From Bacillota bacterium (GTDB lineage: Bacteria; Bacillota; Sulfobacillia; RBS10-35; JAJYVN01): DNA of 7,313 nucleotides. The position numbers were made by a program, and so were the translations under genes. Position 1 is the first letter of the stretch, and each line of letters opens with the position of its first letter. The notes beneath the pieces are model-generated. The model was not told the origin of the DNA and made no database searches. It saw only the letters and a program-made list of their open reading frames with translations. Where the stretch lies: assembly GCA_021827805.1 (NCBI GenBank), contig JAKAUG010000377.1, positions 1 to 7,313 on the forward strand, given 5' to 3'. Of the stretch, positions 1 to 7,086 are shown piece after piece.

Positions 1-20
1 GACCGCTCGGCCATCTCCCC
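1..20 (-). tRNA. Probable tRNA-Ser, 5' end only (cut by the window edge)
   Basis: Read on the minus strand, these 20 bases fit the 5' part of a bacterial class II tRNA. There is a seven-base acceptor strand (GGGGAGA), then TG at positions 8-9, then a D-arm opening GCCGAGCGGTC with the GCC stem strand and the conserved GG of the D-loop. The combination TGGCCGAG(C/T)GGTC is characteristic of bacterial tRNA-Ser. Tyrosine tRNAs usually have CCCGAG here, and leucine tRNAs usually GCGGAA. The anticodon, variable arm and 3' acceptor strand lie outside the window, so identity rests on the D-arm alone. Lying on the same strand as serS fits the serS/tRNA-Ser neighbourhood of Bacillus. A chance match of this pattern is unlikely but possible. 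Confidence 0.6.
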
Positions 21-27
21 CACCGGG

Positions 28-57
28 ATTATGGGGCCGGTCTGGGCGGCGGGGCAA
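28..57 (-). promoter_or_regulatory. Possible promoter for the tRNA
   Basis: On the minus strand, TTGCCC (52-57) and CATAAT (28-33) are separated by 18 nt. They match the sigma-A boxes TTGACA and TATAAT at 4 and 5 of 6 positions. Transcription would start about 7 nt further on, almost exactly at the presumed tRNA 5' end near base 20. The -35 box falls in the loop of the hairpin at 40-70. The -35 match is modest, so this is tentative; the tRNA could instead be processed from a longer rhodanese transcript. Confidence 0.3.
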
Positions 58-70
58 GTGCCGCCCAGAC
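40..70 (-). terminator. 11-bp perfect hairpin after the rhodanese gene
   Basis: The arms at 40-50 and 60-70 (GTCTGGGCGGC and its complement) pair perfectly over 11 bp around a 9-nt loop. The stem begins 12 nt past the rhodanese stop codon, the usual place for an intrinsic terminator. No T-run follows on the minus strand, where the next bases are CGGCCCC, so it is not a textbook Rho-independent terminator. It may instead protect an mRNA 3' end or mark a processing point before the tRNA. Confidence 0.5.
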
Positions 71-82
71 ACGTGGAATGGC

Positions 83-922
83 TCAGCGCTCGATCGGCGC
101 GCCCACGATGCTCCCGTACTCCGTCCACGAGCCGTCGTAGTTCCGAACCTTGCCGTAGCCCAGCAGTTCGTGAAGGACGAACCATGTATGAGAGGAGCGC
201 TCACCGATCCGGCAGTACGCGATAACCTCGCGGTCCGGCGTGACCCCCTTGCCGCCGTACAGGGCCTGGAGCTCCTCCGCCGACTTGAAGGTGCCGTCCT
301 CGCGCACGGCCTGGCCCCACGGGATGTTGGCCGCGCCAGGCACGTGGCCGGCGCGCTGGGCACCCTCCTGCGGGTAGCCCTCGGGAGCGACGATCTCACC
401 CGCGTATTCGCGGGGCGATCGGACATCCACCAGCGCCACCTTACCGATCCCGGCGAGCACTTGATCGCGCATGGCTCGTAGTTCAGGGCGAACCGGTTTC
501 ACGCTGTGTGCGGAGCGGCCGACCTGCGGCACGTCCTGGGTGACGGGCCGACCTTCGTGGAGCCACTTCTGACGCCCGCCATTCATGACCTTCACGTTGT
601 CGTGTTGGTTGTACCGGAAGAGCCAGTACGCGTAGGTGGCAAACCAGTTGTTCTTGTCTCCGTATACGATCACGGTGGTCTGGTCCGAGATGCCGTTGGC
701 GGCCAACTTGTCGGCGAAGTCCTGGCCCTGGATTACGTCCCGGGTCAGCTGGTTCTCCAGGTCCCGCCACCAATCCAACTGGATGGCTCCCGGTATGTGC
801 CCCTGCGCATACAGCGAACCGTCCTCGTCCACTTCCACGATGCGGACCGCCTTGTCCTGCAGGTGCTCGGCGACCCAATCCGTCTCCACCACGACATCCG
901 GACGCGCGTAGCCACTCGCCAA
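83..922 (-). CDS. Thiosulfate sulfurtransferase (two-domain rhodanese)
   Basis: This 279-residue enzyme should move sulfane sulfur from thiosulfate, or a related donor, to cyanide or a thiol acceptor in the cytoplasm. It has two rhodanese domains. The N-terminal one (about residues 10-125) has no cysteine at the active-loop position (VYGDKNNWF), so it is structural. The C-terminal one (about 145-275) carries the active loop CRIGERS with catalytic Cys237. From memory it resembles mycobacterial CysA along its whole length, including SSHTWFVL after the loop and NYDGSWTEYGS near the end; CysA is about 277 residues. The start is TTG at 922: AGGAGG lies 7 nt upstream, and the family N-terminus begins here. 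The frame stays open upstream to 1450, but that part has no rhodanese similarity. The gene stands alone, divergent from the acyl-CoA ligase, with its own promoter. The real donor and acceptor cannot be read from sequence. Confidence 0.93.
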   Translation of the reverse strand: MASGYARPDVVVETDWVAEHLQDKAVRIVEVDEDGSLYAQGHIPGAIQLDWWRDLENQLTRDVIQGQDFADKLAANGISDQTTVIVYGDKNNWFATYAYWLFRYNQHDNVKVMNGGRQKWLHEGRPVTQDVPQVGRSAHSVKPVRPELRAMRDQVLAGIGKVALVDVRSPREYAGEIVAPEGYPQEGAQRAGHVPGAANIPWGQAVREDGTFKSAEELQALYGGKGVTPDREVIAYCRIGERSSHTWFVLHELLGYGKVRNYDGSWTEYGSIVGAPIER

Positions 923-929
923 GTGCGCT

Positions 930-935
930 CCTCCT
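930..935 (-). promoter_or_regulatory. Ribosome binding site fixing the TTG start of the rhodanese
   Basis: On the minus strand AGGAGG is a full Shine-Dalgarno match, followed by a 7-nt spacer and TTG at 922-920. It decides the start in a frame that is open for another 528 bases upstream. Confidence 0.85.
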
Positions 936-987
936 ACTCCGCCGGCGGCCACAGGCCAACTCCCTGTAACCGATGTGCTTTCTAGGG

Positions 988-1017
988 ATTCTACCGGACC
1001 AGGAAAAGCAGTGTCAA
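988..1017 (-). promoter_or_regulatory. Sigma-A type promoter for the rhodanese gene
   Basis: On the minus strand a perfect -35 box TTGACA (1012-1017) is followed after 18 nt by TAGAAT (988-993), a 5-of-6 match to the -10 box. Transcription would begin near 981, giving a leader of about 58 nt before the TTG start. Such a close consensus match in GC-rich DNA is unlikely by chance. It suggests housekeeping, fairly strong expression. No obvious operator overlaps it. Confidence 0.75.
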
Positions 1018-1109
1018 CGGTCTGCTCCCCTGTATTCAGCACTCTCACGGTGGCCGGCGCGACGGGAGAGATCCGGTGGCCTGCAAGAGATGGGCGCAGG
1101 GACGTCGAA

Positions 1110-1126
1110 AGTTGGTTGGTCCAACT
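1110..1126. promoter_or_regulatory. Inverted repeat before the acyl-CoA ligase, candidate operator
   Basis: AGTTGG and CCAACT form a 6-bp inverted repeat around five bases, with an inner TTGGTCCAA palindrome. It ends 4 nt before the Shine-Dalgarno sequence of the ligase gene. The shape and the GGTTGGTCCAAC core resemble operators of TetR-family regulators of fatty-acid degradation, but no regulator gene is in the window. It could instead be a small mRNA hairpin next to the ribosome binding site. I found no clear -10/-35 pair for the plus strand in the divergent region 923-1146. Confidence 0.4.
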
Positions 1127-1130
1127 GATT

Positions 1131-1139
1131 GAGGGGGAG
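1131..1139 (+). promoter_or_regulatory. Ribosome binding site of the acyl-CoA ligase
   Basis: GAGGGGGAG sits 7 nt before ATG at 1147. A TTG at 1129 in the same frame overlaps this site and has no site of its own, so ATG 1147 is chosen. Confidence 0.75.
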
Positions 1140-1146
1140 TTCCGGC

Positions 1147-2751
1147 ATGCTGATCGGGGATCGGCTCCTGCAGCGCGTGCAGTCCGATGGGGCCCGGGAG
1201 GCGGTCGCAACAGTAACGGAGCGGGCGAGTTGGCAAGAGCTCGGCAGGCTGGCCGAACGGGTCGCAGGAGGCCTGCTGGGTCTGGGGGTGGCGCCCGGCG
1301 ATTTCGTGGCCGTCCAACTCCCCAACAGTCTGGCCTACCTCGCGGCTTGGTACGGAGCCCTGCTGATGGGAGCAACCGTGGTGCCCCTGAATCCCCGTTA
1401 TCAGCCCAACGAGATCGGGTACATCCTGGCAGACGCCCAAGCGGTGGCAACCATTGCCTTCGCGCCGCTCGCCCCTGCCCTGGAGGGTGTTCGCCCCAAG
1501 CTCCCCAAGTTGAGGCACGTGCTGCTGGCCGACCTGTCTGCGCTCAGCGGGGTGGTGGATGGCCCCGTGGTGGCGCCAGCGCCCACCATGCCCTTTGAGG
1601 CCTGGGTGCGCGGGGCTGGCCCGACCCTGACACCCTGGCGGAAGGAAGCGGCGGTCCCAGACAGCTCGCCCGCCACCTGTCTGTACACCGCAGGCACCAC
1701 CGGCCGGCCCAAGGGAGCGTTGCTCACCCACGCGGGCCTTCTCTGGGACATCGACAGCCTGCTCAAGGTGTTCTCGGTCACAGAGGCCGATCGCATCCTC
1801 TGCGTGCTGCCCATGTTCCATTCGTACGCGCAGATGGCTTGCGTCATCGCCTCGCTGGCCACCGGCTGCACACTGGTGACCATGCCTCAGTTCCGTCCAG
1901 ACGCCGTCCTGGAGACCATCACACGCGAGCGGATCACGATCTTCCCCGGCGTACCCGCCTTCTACGGGGCCCTGCTGTCCGCGGCACGGCCCGGATCGGC
2001 GCGCTCGCTGGGCAGCCTGCGGTTGGCCGTCACAGGGGGCGCCGCCATGCCGCTGCCGGTGCTGCAGGCCCTGGAGGACGTCTACGGAGTCCTTGTTCTG
2101 GAGGGCAACGGCCCCACGGAGGCGGGTCCGGTGGCATACTGCAATCCCGAACGCGGTGTGCGCAAGCCCGGTTCGGTAGGCCTGCCGGTTCCCGGGATGC
2201 GAGTGCGCGTCGTGGACGCCGACGACCAGGATCTGCCCCGCGGAGAGGTGGGCGAGGTGCTGGTCCAGGGCCCCAGCGTGATGCGGGGATACCTGAACAG
2301 ACCGGAGGAGACGGAGCGCACGTTGCTCGGCGGCTGGCTGCACACCGGAGATCTGGGGCGCCTGGATGAGGATGGCTATCTCTTCCTGGTCGACCGCAAG
2401 ACCGACCTGATCATCGTCGGCGGCCTGAACGTCTACCCACGTGAGGTGGAAGAGGCGTTGCTCGCCCACGCCGCCGTGGCCGAGGCGGCGGTTGTGGGCG
2501 TCCCCGAGGAGGCCAGAGGCGAACAGGTCGTGGCCATCGTCGTGCTGCGCGAGGGCGCCTCGGCAACCCCGCGCGAGCTCATCCGCCACTGCCGCTTGCT
2601 ACTGGCGCCCTACAAGTGTCCCAGGCATGTCCTGTTCCAGGACCAGCTGTCCAAGAACGCCGCCGGCAAGGTCGAGAAGCTCCCGCTGCGGGTGCTGGCG
2701 CAGCAGGAGGTCGCAACCCGGTCGGACACCGACGGGGAGACTCCTGCCTGA
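1147..2751 (+). CDS. AMP-forming acyl-CoA ligase (FadD-like, ANL superfamily)
   Basis: This 534-residue protein should activate a carboxylic acid, most likely a medium- or long-chain fatty acid, to its CoA thioester through an acyl-adenylate. All main ANL motifs are in order. The phosphate loop YTAGTTGRPKG is at 180-190. The A5 motif GNGPTEAGPV is at 320-329. HTGD at 399-402 holds the ribose-binding Asp402. The hinge region DRKTDLIIVGGLNVYPREVE is at 416-434. The C-terminal domain ends with NAAGKVEK, where Lys508 is the adenylation lysine. Length fits the family (about 500-560). In A5 the usual aromatic residue (G-Y-G-x-T-E) is Asn321. The gene opens a plus-strand block with the deacetylase gene 45 nt downstream in the same direction. 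A candidate operator precedes it. Substrate is not predictable: benzoate, cyclohexane-carboxylate or other acyl ligases share this plan. Confidence 0.9.
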   Translation: MLIGDRLLQRVQSDGAREAVATVTERASWQELGRLAERVAGGLLGLGVAPGDFVAVQLPNSLAYLAAWYGALLMGATVVPLNPRYQPNEIGYILADAQAVATIAFAPLAPALEGVRPKLPKLRHVLLADLSALSGVVDGPVVAPAPTMPFEAWVRGAGPTLTPWRKEAAVPDSSPATCLYTAGTTGRPKGALLTHAGLLWDIDSLLKVFSVTEADRILCVLPMFHSYAQMACVIASLATGCTLVTMPQFRPDAVLETITRERITIFPGVPAFYGALLSAARPGSARSLGSLRLAVTGGAAMPLPVLQALEDVYGVLVLEGNGPTEAGPVAYCNPERGVRKPGSVGLPVPGMRVRVVDADDQDLPRGEVGEVLVQGPSVMRGYLNRPEETERTLLGGWLHTGDLGRLDEDGYLFLVDRKTDLIIVGGLNVYPREVEEALLAHAAVAEAAVVGVPEEARGEQVVAIVVLREGASATPRELIRHCRLLLAPYKCPRHVLFQDQLSKNAAGKVEKLPLRVLAQQEVATRSDTDGETPA

Positions 2752-2796
2752 GCCGCGGATGCTCACACCCTCCCGGGCACAGCCTAGCCGGCGGGG

Positions 2797-3573
2797 GTGG
2801 CTCGGGTGCGCAGGGTTTGGCTGGCTCCGCTACTCGTGTTGTTGGTTGGATCCGTCGGCCTGGCGGCCACGCGGGAGACGGCCGCGACCGAGCAGGCTCA
2901 ACCGGTGTACTACGTGCGGACCACACAGAAGGCAATGGCGCTCACCTTTGACGTGAGCTGGGGAGAGATCATGCTGCCCAAGGTTCTGCAGATCCTGCGG
3001 CAGGATGGGCAGCATGCCACCTTCTTTCTGTCCGGACCGTGGGCCAAGACCCACGGCGACCTGGTCCGGCAGATTATCGCTGGCGGCAACGAGATCGCCA
3101 GTCACGGGCAGGCGCACGTCAACCTGAGCGACAAGAGCGCGAGCGGCATCGTGGAGAACATCGGTGCGGCAGACGCGATTCTCCATGGCTACACCCACGC
3201 ACCCCTGCACTTCTTCCGCCCGCCCAACGGGGATTTCGACGGCAGGGTCGTGCAGGAGGCGCGCGGCCTGGGATACGAAACGGTCATCTGGTCCATCGAT
3301 TCCCGGGACTGGATGAATCCCGGGGTGGGAACCATCGTTGCGCGTGTGACGCAGCGGGCGTTCCCGGGAGCGATCATCCTGCTGCATGCCAGCGACACCT
3401 GCCGGCAGACCGATCTGGCGCTGCCGATCATCATCCAGAATCTACGGGCGCAGGGGTACCGTCTGACGACGCTGGGAGAGCTCTGGCGCATGGGCGCCGC
3501 GGGCAGGGACGACCCGCGCGGCAGCGGCCGCAAGCCCAACCAGATCCCTTTCTCGGTCAGTGCCGCTTCCTGA
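2797..3573 (+). CDS. Polysaccharide deacetylase, PdaB-like (CE4 / NodB domain)
   Basis: This 258-residue protein starts with a basic N-terminus and a hydrophobic stretch (about 7-23, WLAPLLVLLVGSVGLA), so it is secreted or membrane-anchored outside the membrane. The NodB domain covers about residues 45-228. Motif 1 is TFDVSWG (Asp52), motif 2 SHGQAH (His103, His107), motif 3 RPPNGDF (Arg141), motif 4 WSIDSRDW (Asp168/Asp171), motif 5 LLHASD (His197). These match the PdaB/YbaN family of sporulation deacetylases nearly word for word (TFDISWG, FFLSGPWA, RPPNGDF, DW.NPGV). As in that family, the second Asp of the standard TFDDG motif, a metal ligand, is missing (Val53). An in-frame TAG at 2785 rules out an earlier start; GTG at 2797 is chosen, with GTG at 2806 a near alternative. 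About 25 polar residues follow the domain. The substrate is presumably peptidoglycan or another cell-wall glycan. Confidence 0.88.
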   Translation: MARVRRVWLAPLLVLLVGSVGLAATRETAATEQAQPVYYVRTTQKAMALTFDVSWGEIMLPKVLQILRQDGQHATFFLSGPWAKTHGDLVRQIIAGGNEIASHGQAHVNLSDKSASGIVENIGAADAILHGYTHAPLHFFRPPNGDFDGRVVQEARGLGYETVIWSIDSRDWMNPGVGTIVARVTQRAFPGAIILLHASDTCRQTDLALPIIIQNLRAQGYRLTTLGELWRMGAAGRDDPRGSGRKPNQIPFSVSAAS

Positions 3574-3636
3574 GCCGCCGGCGCGAGGGAGGAATCCACA
3601 CGGGTGAGCGCCAAACCCCCATGTACTGTTGGCCGC

Positions 3637-3643
3637 AGGGGAG
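3637..3643 (+). promoter_or_regulatory. Ribosome binding site favouring the ATG 3652 start
   Basis: AGGGGAG lies 8 nt before ATG 3652. A rival site, GAGGGAGGA near 3585-3593, would serve GTG 3604 with a spacer of about 10 nt, which would add 16 residues to the protein. Confidence 0.55.
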
Positions 3644-3651
3644 AAGCGCAG

Positions 3652-4200
3652 ATGCCCAAGAAAGTGGACTCGCGACCCCAGTGGGAACGCGAGGACGAGG
3701 GCCACGAGTTCCACCTGCACCCGATCGACCGAGCCGTCATCGTCGTTGGATACAGGGGCGCGGCGGTGACCGGCCTGCTCGCGGGCGCTGTTATCGGGGT
3801 TCTGCCATGGGCCCTGGTGCTGCTCATCCGAGCGGCCATGCATGGCGGGTGGCATTTCGACCATTGGGTCTGGAACATGACGATCTATGCCTGGGGCTCG
3901 GTGCCGCTGGGAGCGGCCATGGGCGCGCTCAGGCGATGGAGCGCGCTTGGCCACCGCTACCACCTGGTGCCCATGGCCAACGTCCGCGCGGGCTGGGACA
4001 CCTGGCTTGGCATCCTGGCCATCGACCTCTTCGTCTGCGAGATCCTGATCGTCGACGGGGTCGGCCTGCTGCTGCTGTTCACCATCTGGGGCCTGATGTG
4101 GCTCGGCCTGCTCTATAGCATGATCCTCAGCGGGGTGCAGAACATGTTCGTGCGGCTGCTGCGGGACCGTCAGCGCCCGATCACGAGTGCCTCCGTCTGA
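3652..4200 (+). CDS. Membrane protein of unknown function, about four helices
   Basis: I do not recognise this protein. With the ATG start it has 182 residues. The first 26 are polar and strongly charged, with several Lys, Arg, Asp and Glu. Hydrophobic segments then run at about 32-60 (Gly/Ala-rich, GLLAGAVIGVLPWALVLLI), 76-94, 117-137 and 137-160, joined by loops rich in His, Trp and Arg (HGGWHFDHW at 64-72, RRWSALGHRYH at 94-103). The tail is basic (RLLRDRQRP). No catalytic motif or transporter signature stands out. It follows the deacetylase gene by 78 nt in the same direction, so co-transcription is likely and a role at the cell envelope is possible. The alternative start GTG 3604 would give 198 residues. 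Its stop codon is 3 nt from the serS stop on the other strand. Confidence 0.78.
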   Translation: MPKKVDSRPQWEREDEGHEFHLHPIDRAVIVVGYRGAAVTGLLAGAVIGVLPWALVLLIRAAMHGGWHFDHWVWNMTIYAWGSVPLGAAMGALRRWSALGHRYHLVPMANVRAGWDTWLGILAIDLFVCEILIVDGVGLLLLFTIWGLMWLGLLYSMILSGVQNMFVRLLRDRQRPITSASV

Positions 4201-4203
4201 GGC
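4189..4203. other. Small inverted repeat at the convergent gene ends
   Basis: GCCTC (4189-4193) and GAGGC (4199-4203) pair around CGTCT, just inside the 3' end of the membrane-protein gene and up to the serS stop. It is the only symmetry I see at this convergent junction. With 5 bp and no T-run on either strand it is a poor terminator candidate. Confidence 0.2.
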
Positions 4204-5476
<1,273 letters not shown>

Positions 5477-5484
<8 letters not shown>

Positions 5485-6493
5485 GCTCTGTGGCCCCCCT
5501 GCCGGCGGAGATCCCGAACGCGTATGGCCAGCGCAGCACGCCACCCTCCGTCACCAGGGCCGTGACCAGTTCGGCGGGCGTGACGTCAAAGGCGGGATTG
5601 TAGGCCTCGGTCCCCGGGGCCGCGACCGGCGAGAGGACCTCCCCGCCGGGTCGCTCCTCGATGGGGAGGTCGGCCCCACTCGGGAGGCCGCTGTCGATGG
5701 TGGACTCTGGCGCGAGCACGTAGAACGGCACCCCGCTTCGGGCCGCCAGGACGGCCACGGGGTATGTCCCCACCTTGTTGGCGATGTCACCGTTTGCGGC
5801 GATGCGGTCCGCACCCACCAGGACAGCGGCGACCCGCCCGGAGGCCAGGAGGCCCCCCGCGGCCCCGTCCACCAGCAGCCGGCACGGGATACCGCGCCGG
5901 CCGCATTCCCAGGCCGTCAGCCGGGCCCCCTGCCACAGGGGCCTGGTTTCATCCGCGTAGACCCCGAGGACCCTGCCGGCACGGTGCGCGGCCGCAATCG
6001 CCCCCAGGGCCGTACCCTCCCCGCCGGTGGCCAGGGCTCCGGTGTGGCAGTGCGTGAGGACCCATGACCCTGCAGGAATCAGTTCGGCTCCGAATTTCGC
6101 GATGCGCGCGCAGCGTTCCGCGTCCTGCCTGTGCAGGAACATGGCGGTGCGCAGGGCGGCCTCTGCGGGGTTGGTGGCGGCCTCCGCGTCCCTGGCCACC
6201 CTCTGCACGGCCCAGCTGAGGTCCACAGCGGTTGGCCGCGCCGTGCGGAGGGCCTGGACGGCCTCCGTCCAGGCGGAGGACGGCACCGCGAGCCGTTGCG
6301 CCGCCAGCACCACACCGTAGGCGCCGGCCAAGCCGATCGCTGGGGCGCCGCGCACCGCCAGGCTGCAGATTGCCTCCCGGACCTGCTGCCAGCTCGAGCA
6401 GACGACATGCTCCAGGCGCCCGGGCAGCGCCCGCTGGTCGACCAGATGCAGCCTTCCATCCCGCCAGTGCATGCTCTGGACCTGCGCGCTCAC
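5477..6493 (-). CDS. MtnA-family sugar-1-phosphate isomerase (methylthioribose- or 5-deoxyribose-1-phosphate)
   Basis: This 338-residue protein belongs to the MtnA / eIF2B-like family, which turns 5-(methylthio)ribose-1-phosphate into the ribulose-1-phosphate. Conserved blocks are VRGAPAIG (47-54), RPTAVDLSW (86-94), [16 protein letters not shown] (181-196), [18 protein letters not shown] (227-244) and NPAFDVTP (299-306). The catalytic pair is Cys149 and Asp229. Two blocks deviate: the usual CNAG(A/S)LAT is CHTGALAT (149-156), and the usual D(S/N)MA is DGAA (209-212). With the aldolase next door, the substrate may be 5-deoxyribose-1-phosphate as well as, or instead of, the methylthio sugar, so I withhold the symbol mtnA. 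GTG at 6493 overlaps the aldolase stop as GTGA; ATG at 6472 is a weaker alternative. It overlaps serS by 8 nt. Confidence 0.9.
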
Positions 6494-7086
6494 GTCTCGC
6501 CACCCCGCAGCCCCGCCAGCGCGCACTGCAGACGAGAGGCTGCCTCGAGGACCTCGGCCTTGGCGAAGGCCTCACGGATGTCCCGGCCCCAGGCCACGGC
6601 ACCGTGCCGGCCCAGCAGAGCAGCCCTGGCACCACCCGCCATCGCCTCGGCGACCGAGCTTCCCACCTGGTCCGTCCCGGGTGGTGCATAGGGCAGGCAG
6701 GGCACCCGCCCCAGATGGTGCTCGATTTCTGGCGTCAGGGGCTCCACGTCCCAACCCAGGACGGCGCAGGCGGTGGCCCAATGGGAGTGCGTGTGCAGCA
6801 CGGAGCCGACCATCGGATCGGCGCGATAGATGTGGGCGTGCAGGCGCCATTCGGAGGAGGGCCGGCCCCTGACGGCCAACCAGCCCACGTCCAGATGCAC
6901 GAGGTCCTCCGGCCGGACCTCGCCCAGGCAGCAGCCAGTCGGGGTGCAGAGAAAGCCGTCAGGCAGGCGGACCGAGGCGTTGCCCGCCAGTGCCTCCACC
7001 AGGTGCCTCCTGTAGGCGAGGTTGCAGCAGGCGGCCAGGGCCACCTCCGGCGAGGGCGCGCTGAGGTCGCCGCAGAGCGGACTCAC
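6490..7086 (-). CDS. Class II aldolase (fuculose-1-phosphate aldolase type)
   Basis: This 198-residue zinc enzyme should split a ketose-1-phosphate into dihydroxyacetone phosphate and an aldehyde. GNASVR (35-40) and TPTG (48-51) form the phosphate site. SSEWR (77-81) gives catalytic Glu79. HTH (98-100) and the HG at 161-162 give the zinc ligands His98, His100 and His161. Spacings equal those of E. coli FucA (Glu73, His92, His94, His155), offset by six. Where FucA has Tyr113, counting places Pro119, in the LTPE block seen in other class II aldolases. The SSEW motif argues for an aldolase and not for the dehydratase MtnB, which has SAET there, but this is not absolute. The start, GTG 7086, overlaps the pdxT stop as GTGA, and the stop overlaps the isomerase start the same way. 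Together with the isomerase it fits 5-(methylthio)ribulose-1-phosphate or 5-deoxyribulose-1-phosphate cleavage. Confidence 0.87.
   Translation of the reverse strand: MSPLCGDLSAPSPEVALAACCNLAYRRHLVEALAGNASVRLPDGFLCTPTGCCLGEVRPEDLVHLDVGWLAVRGRPSSEWRLHAHIYRADPMVGSVLHTHSHWATACAVLGWDVEPLTPEIEHHLGRVPCLPYAPPGTDQVGSSVAEAMAGGARAALLGRHGAVAWGRDIREAFAKAEVLEAASRLQCALAGLRGGET

Noticed and set aside
1048..1081. CGGTGGCC repeated at 1048-1055 and 1074-1081
   Set aside because: Eight GC-rich bases repeated twice 26 nt apart is expected by chance in DNA of this composition. No further copies were seen nearby.
1129..1146. TTG start adding six residues to the acyl-CoA ligase
   Set aside because: It overlaps the Shine-Dalgarno sequence that serves ATG 1147 and has none of its own.
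923..1450. In-frame extension of the rhodanese to an ATG at 1450
   Set aside because: The added stretch has no rhodanese similarity, crosses the promoter and overlaps the ligase gene antisense. AGGAGG sits just before TTG 922, where the family N-terminus begins.
1045..2589. Long minus-strand open frame opposite the acyl-CoA ligase
   Set aside because: Its product is Gln/His/Arg-rich with no domain. It is the mirror of a GC-rich gene whose plus-strand frame carries every ANL motif.
3039..4118. Long plus-strand open frame overlapping the deacetylase and membrane-protein genes
   Set aside because: It is Arg/Pro/Gly-rich and overlaps two better-supported genes in another frame. It shows no motif.
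5485..5544. Longer N-terminus for SerS
   Set aside because: The family begins M-L-D-L-K at the GTG of 5484. The upstream 20 residues are Gly/Pro/Ser-rich and encoded inside the isomerase gene.
6490..7086. Calling the aldolase-family gene mtnB (methylthioribulose-1-phosphate dehydratase)
   Set aside because: The SSEW-19-HTH-63-HG spacing equals FucA-type aldolases, and MtnB normally has SAET at that place. MtnB is kept only as a less likely alternative.
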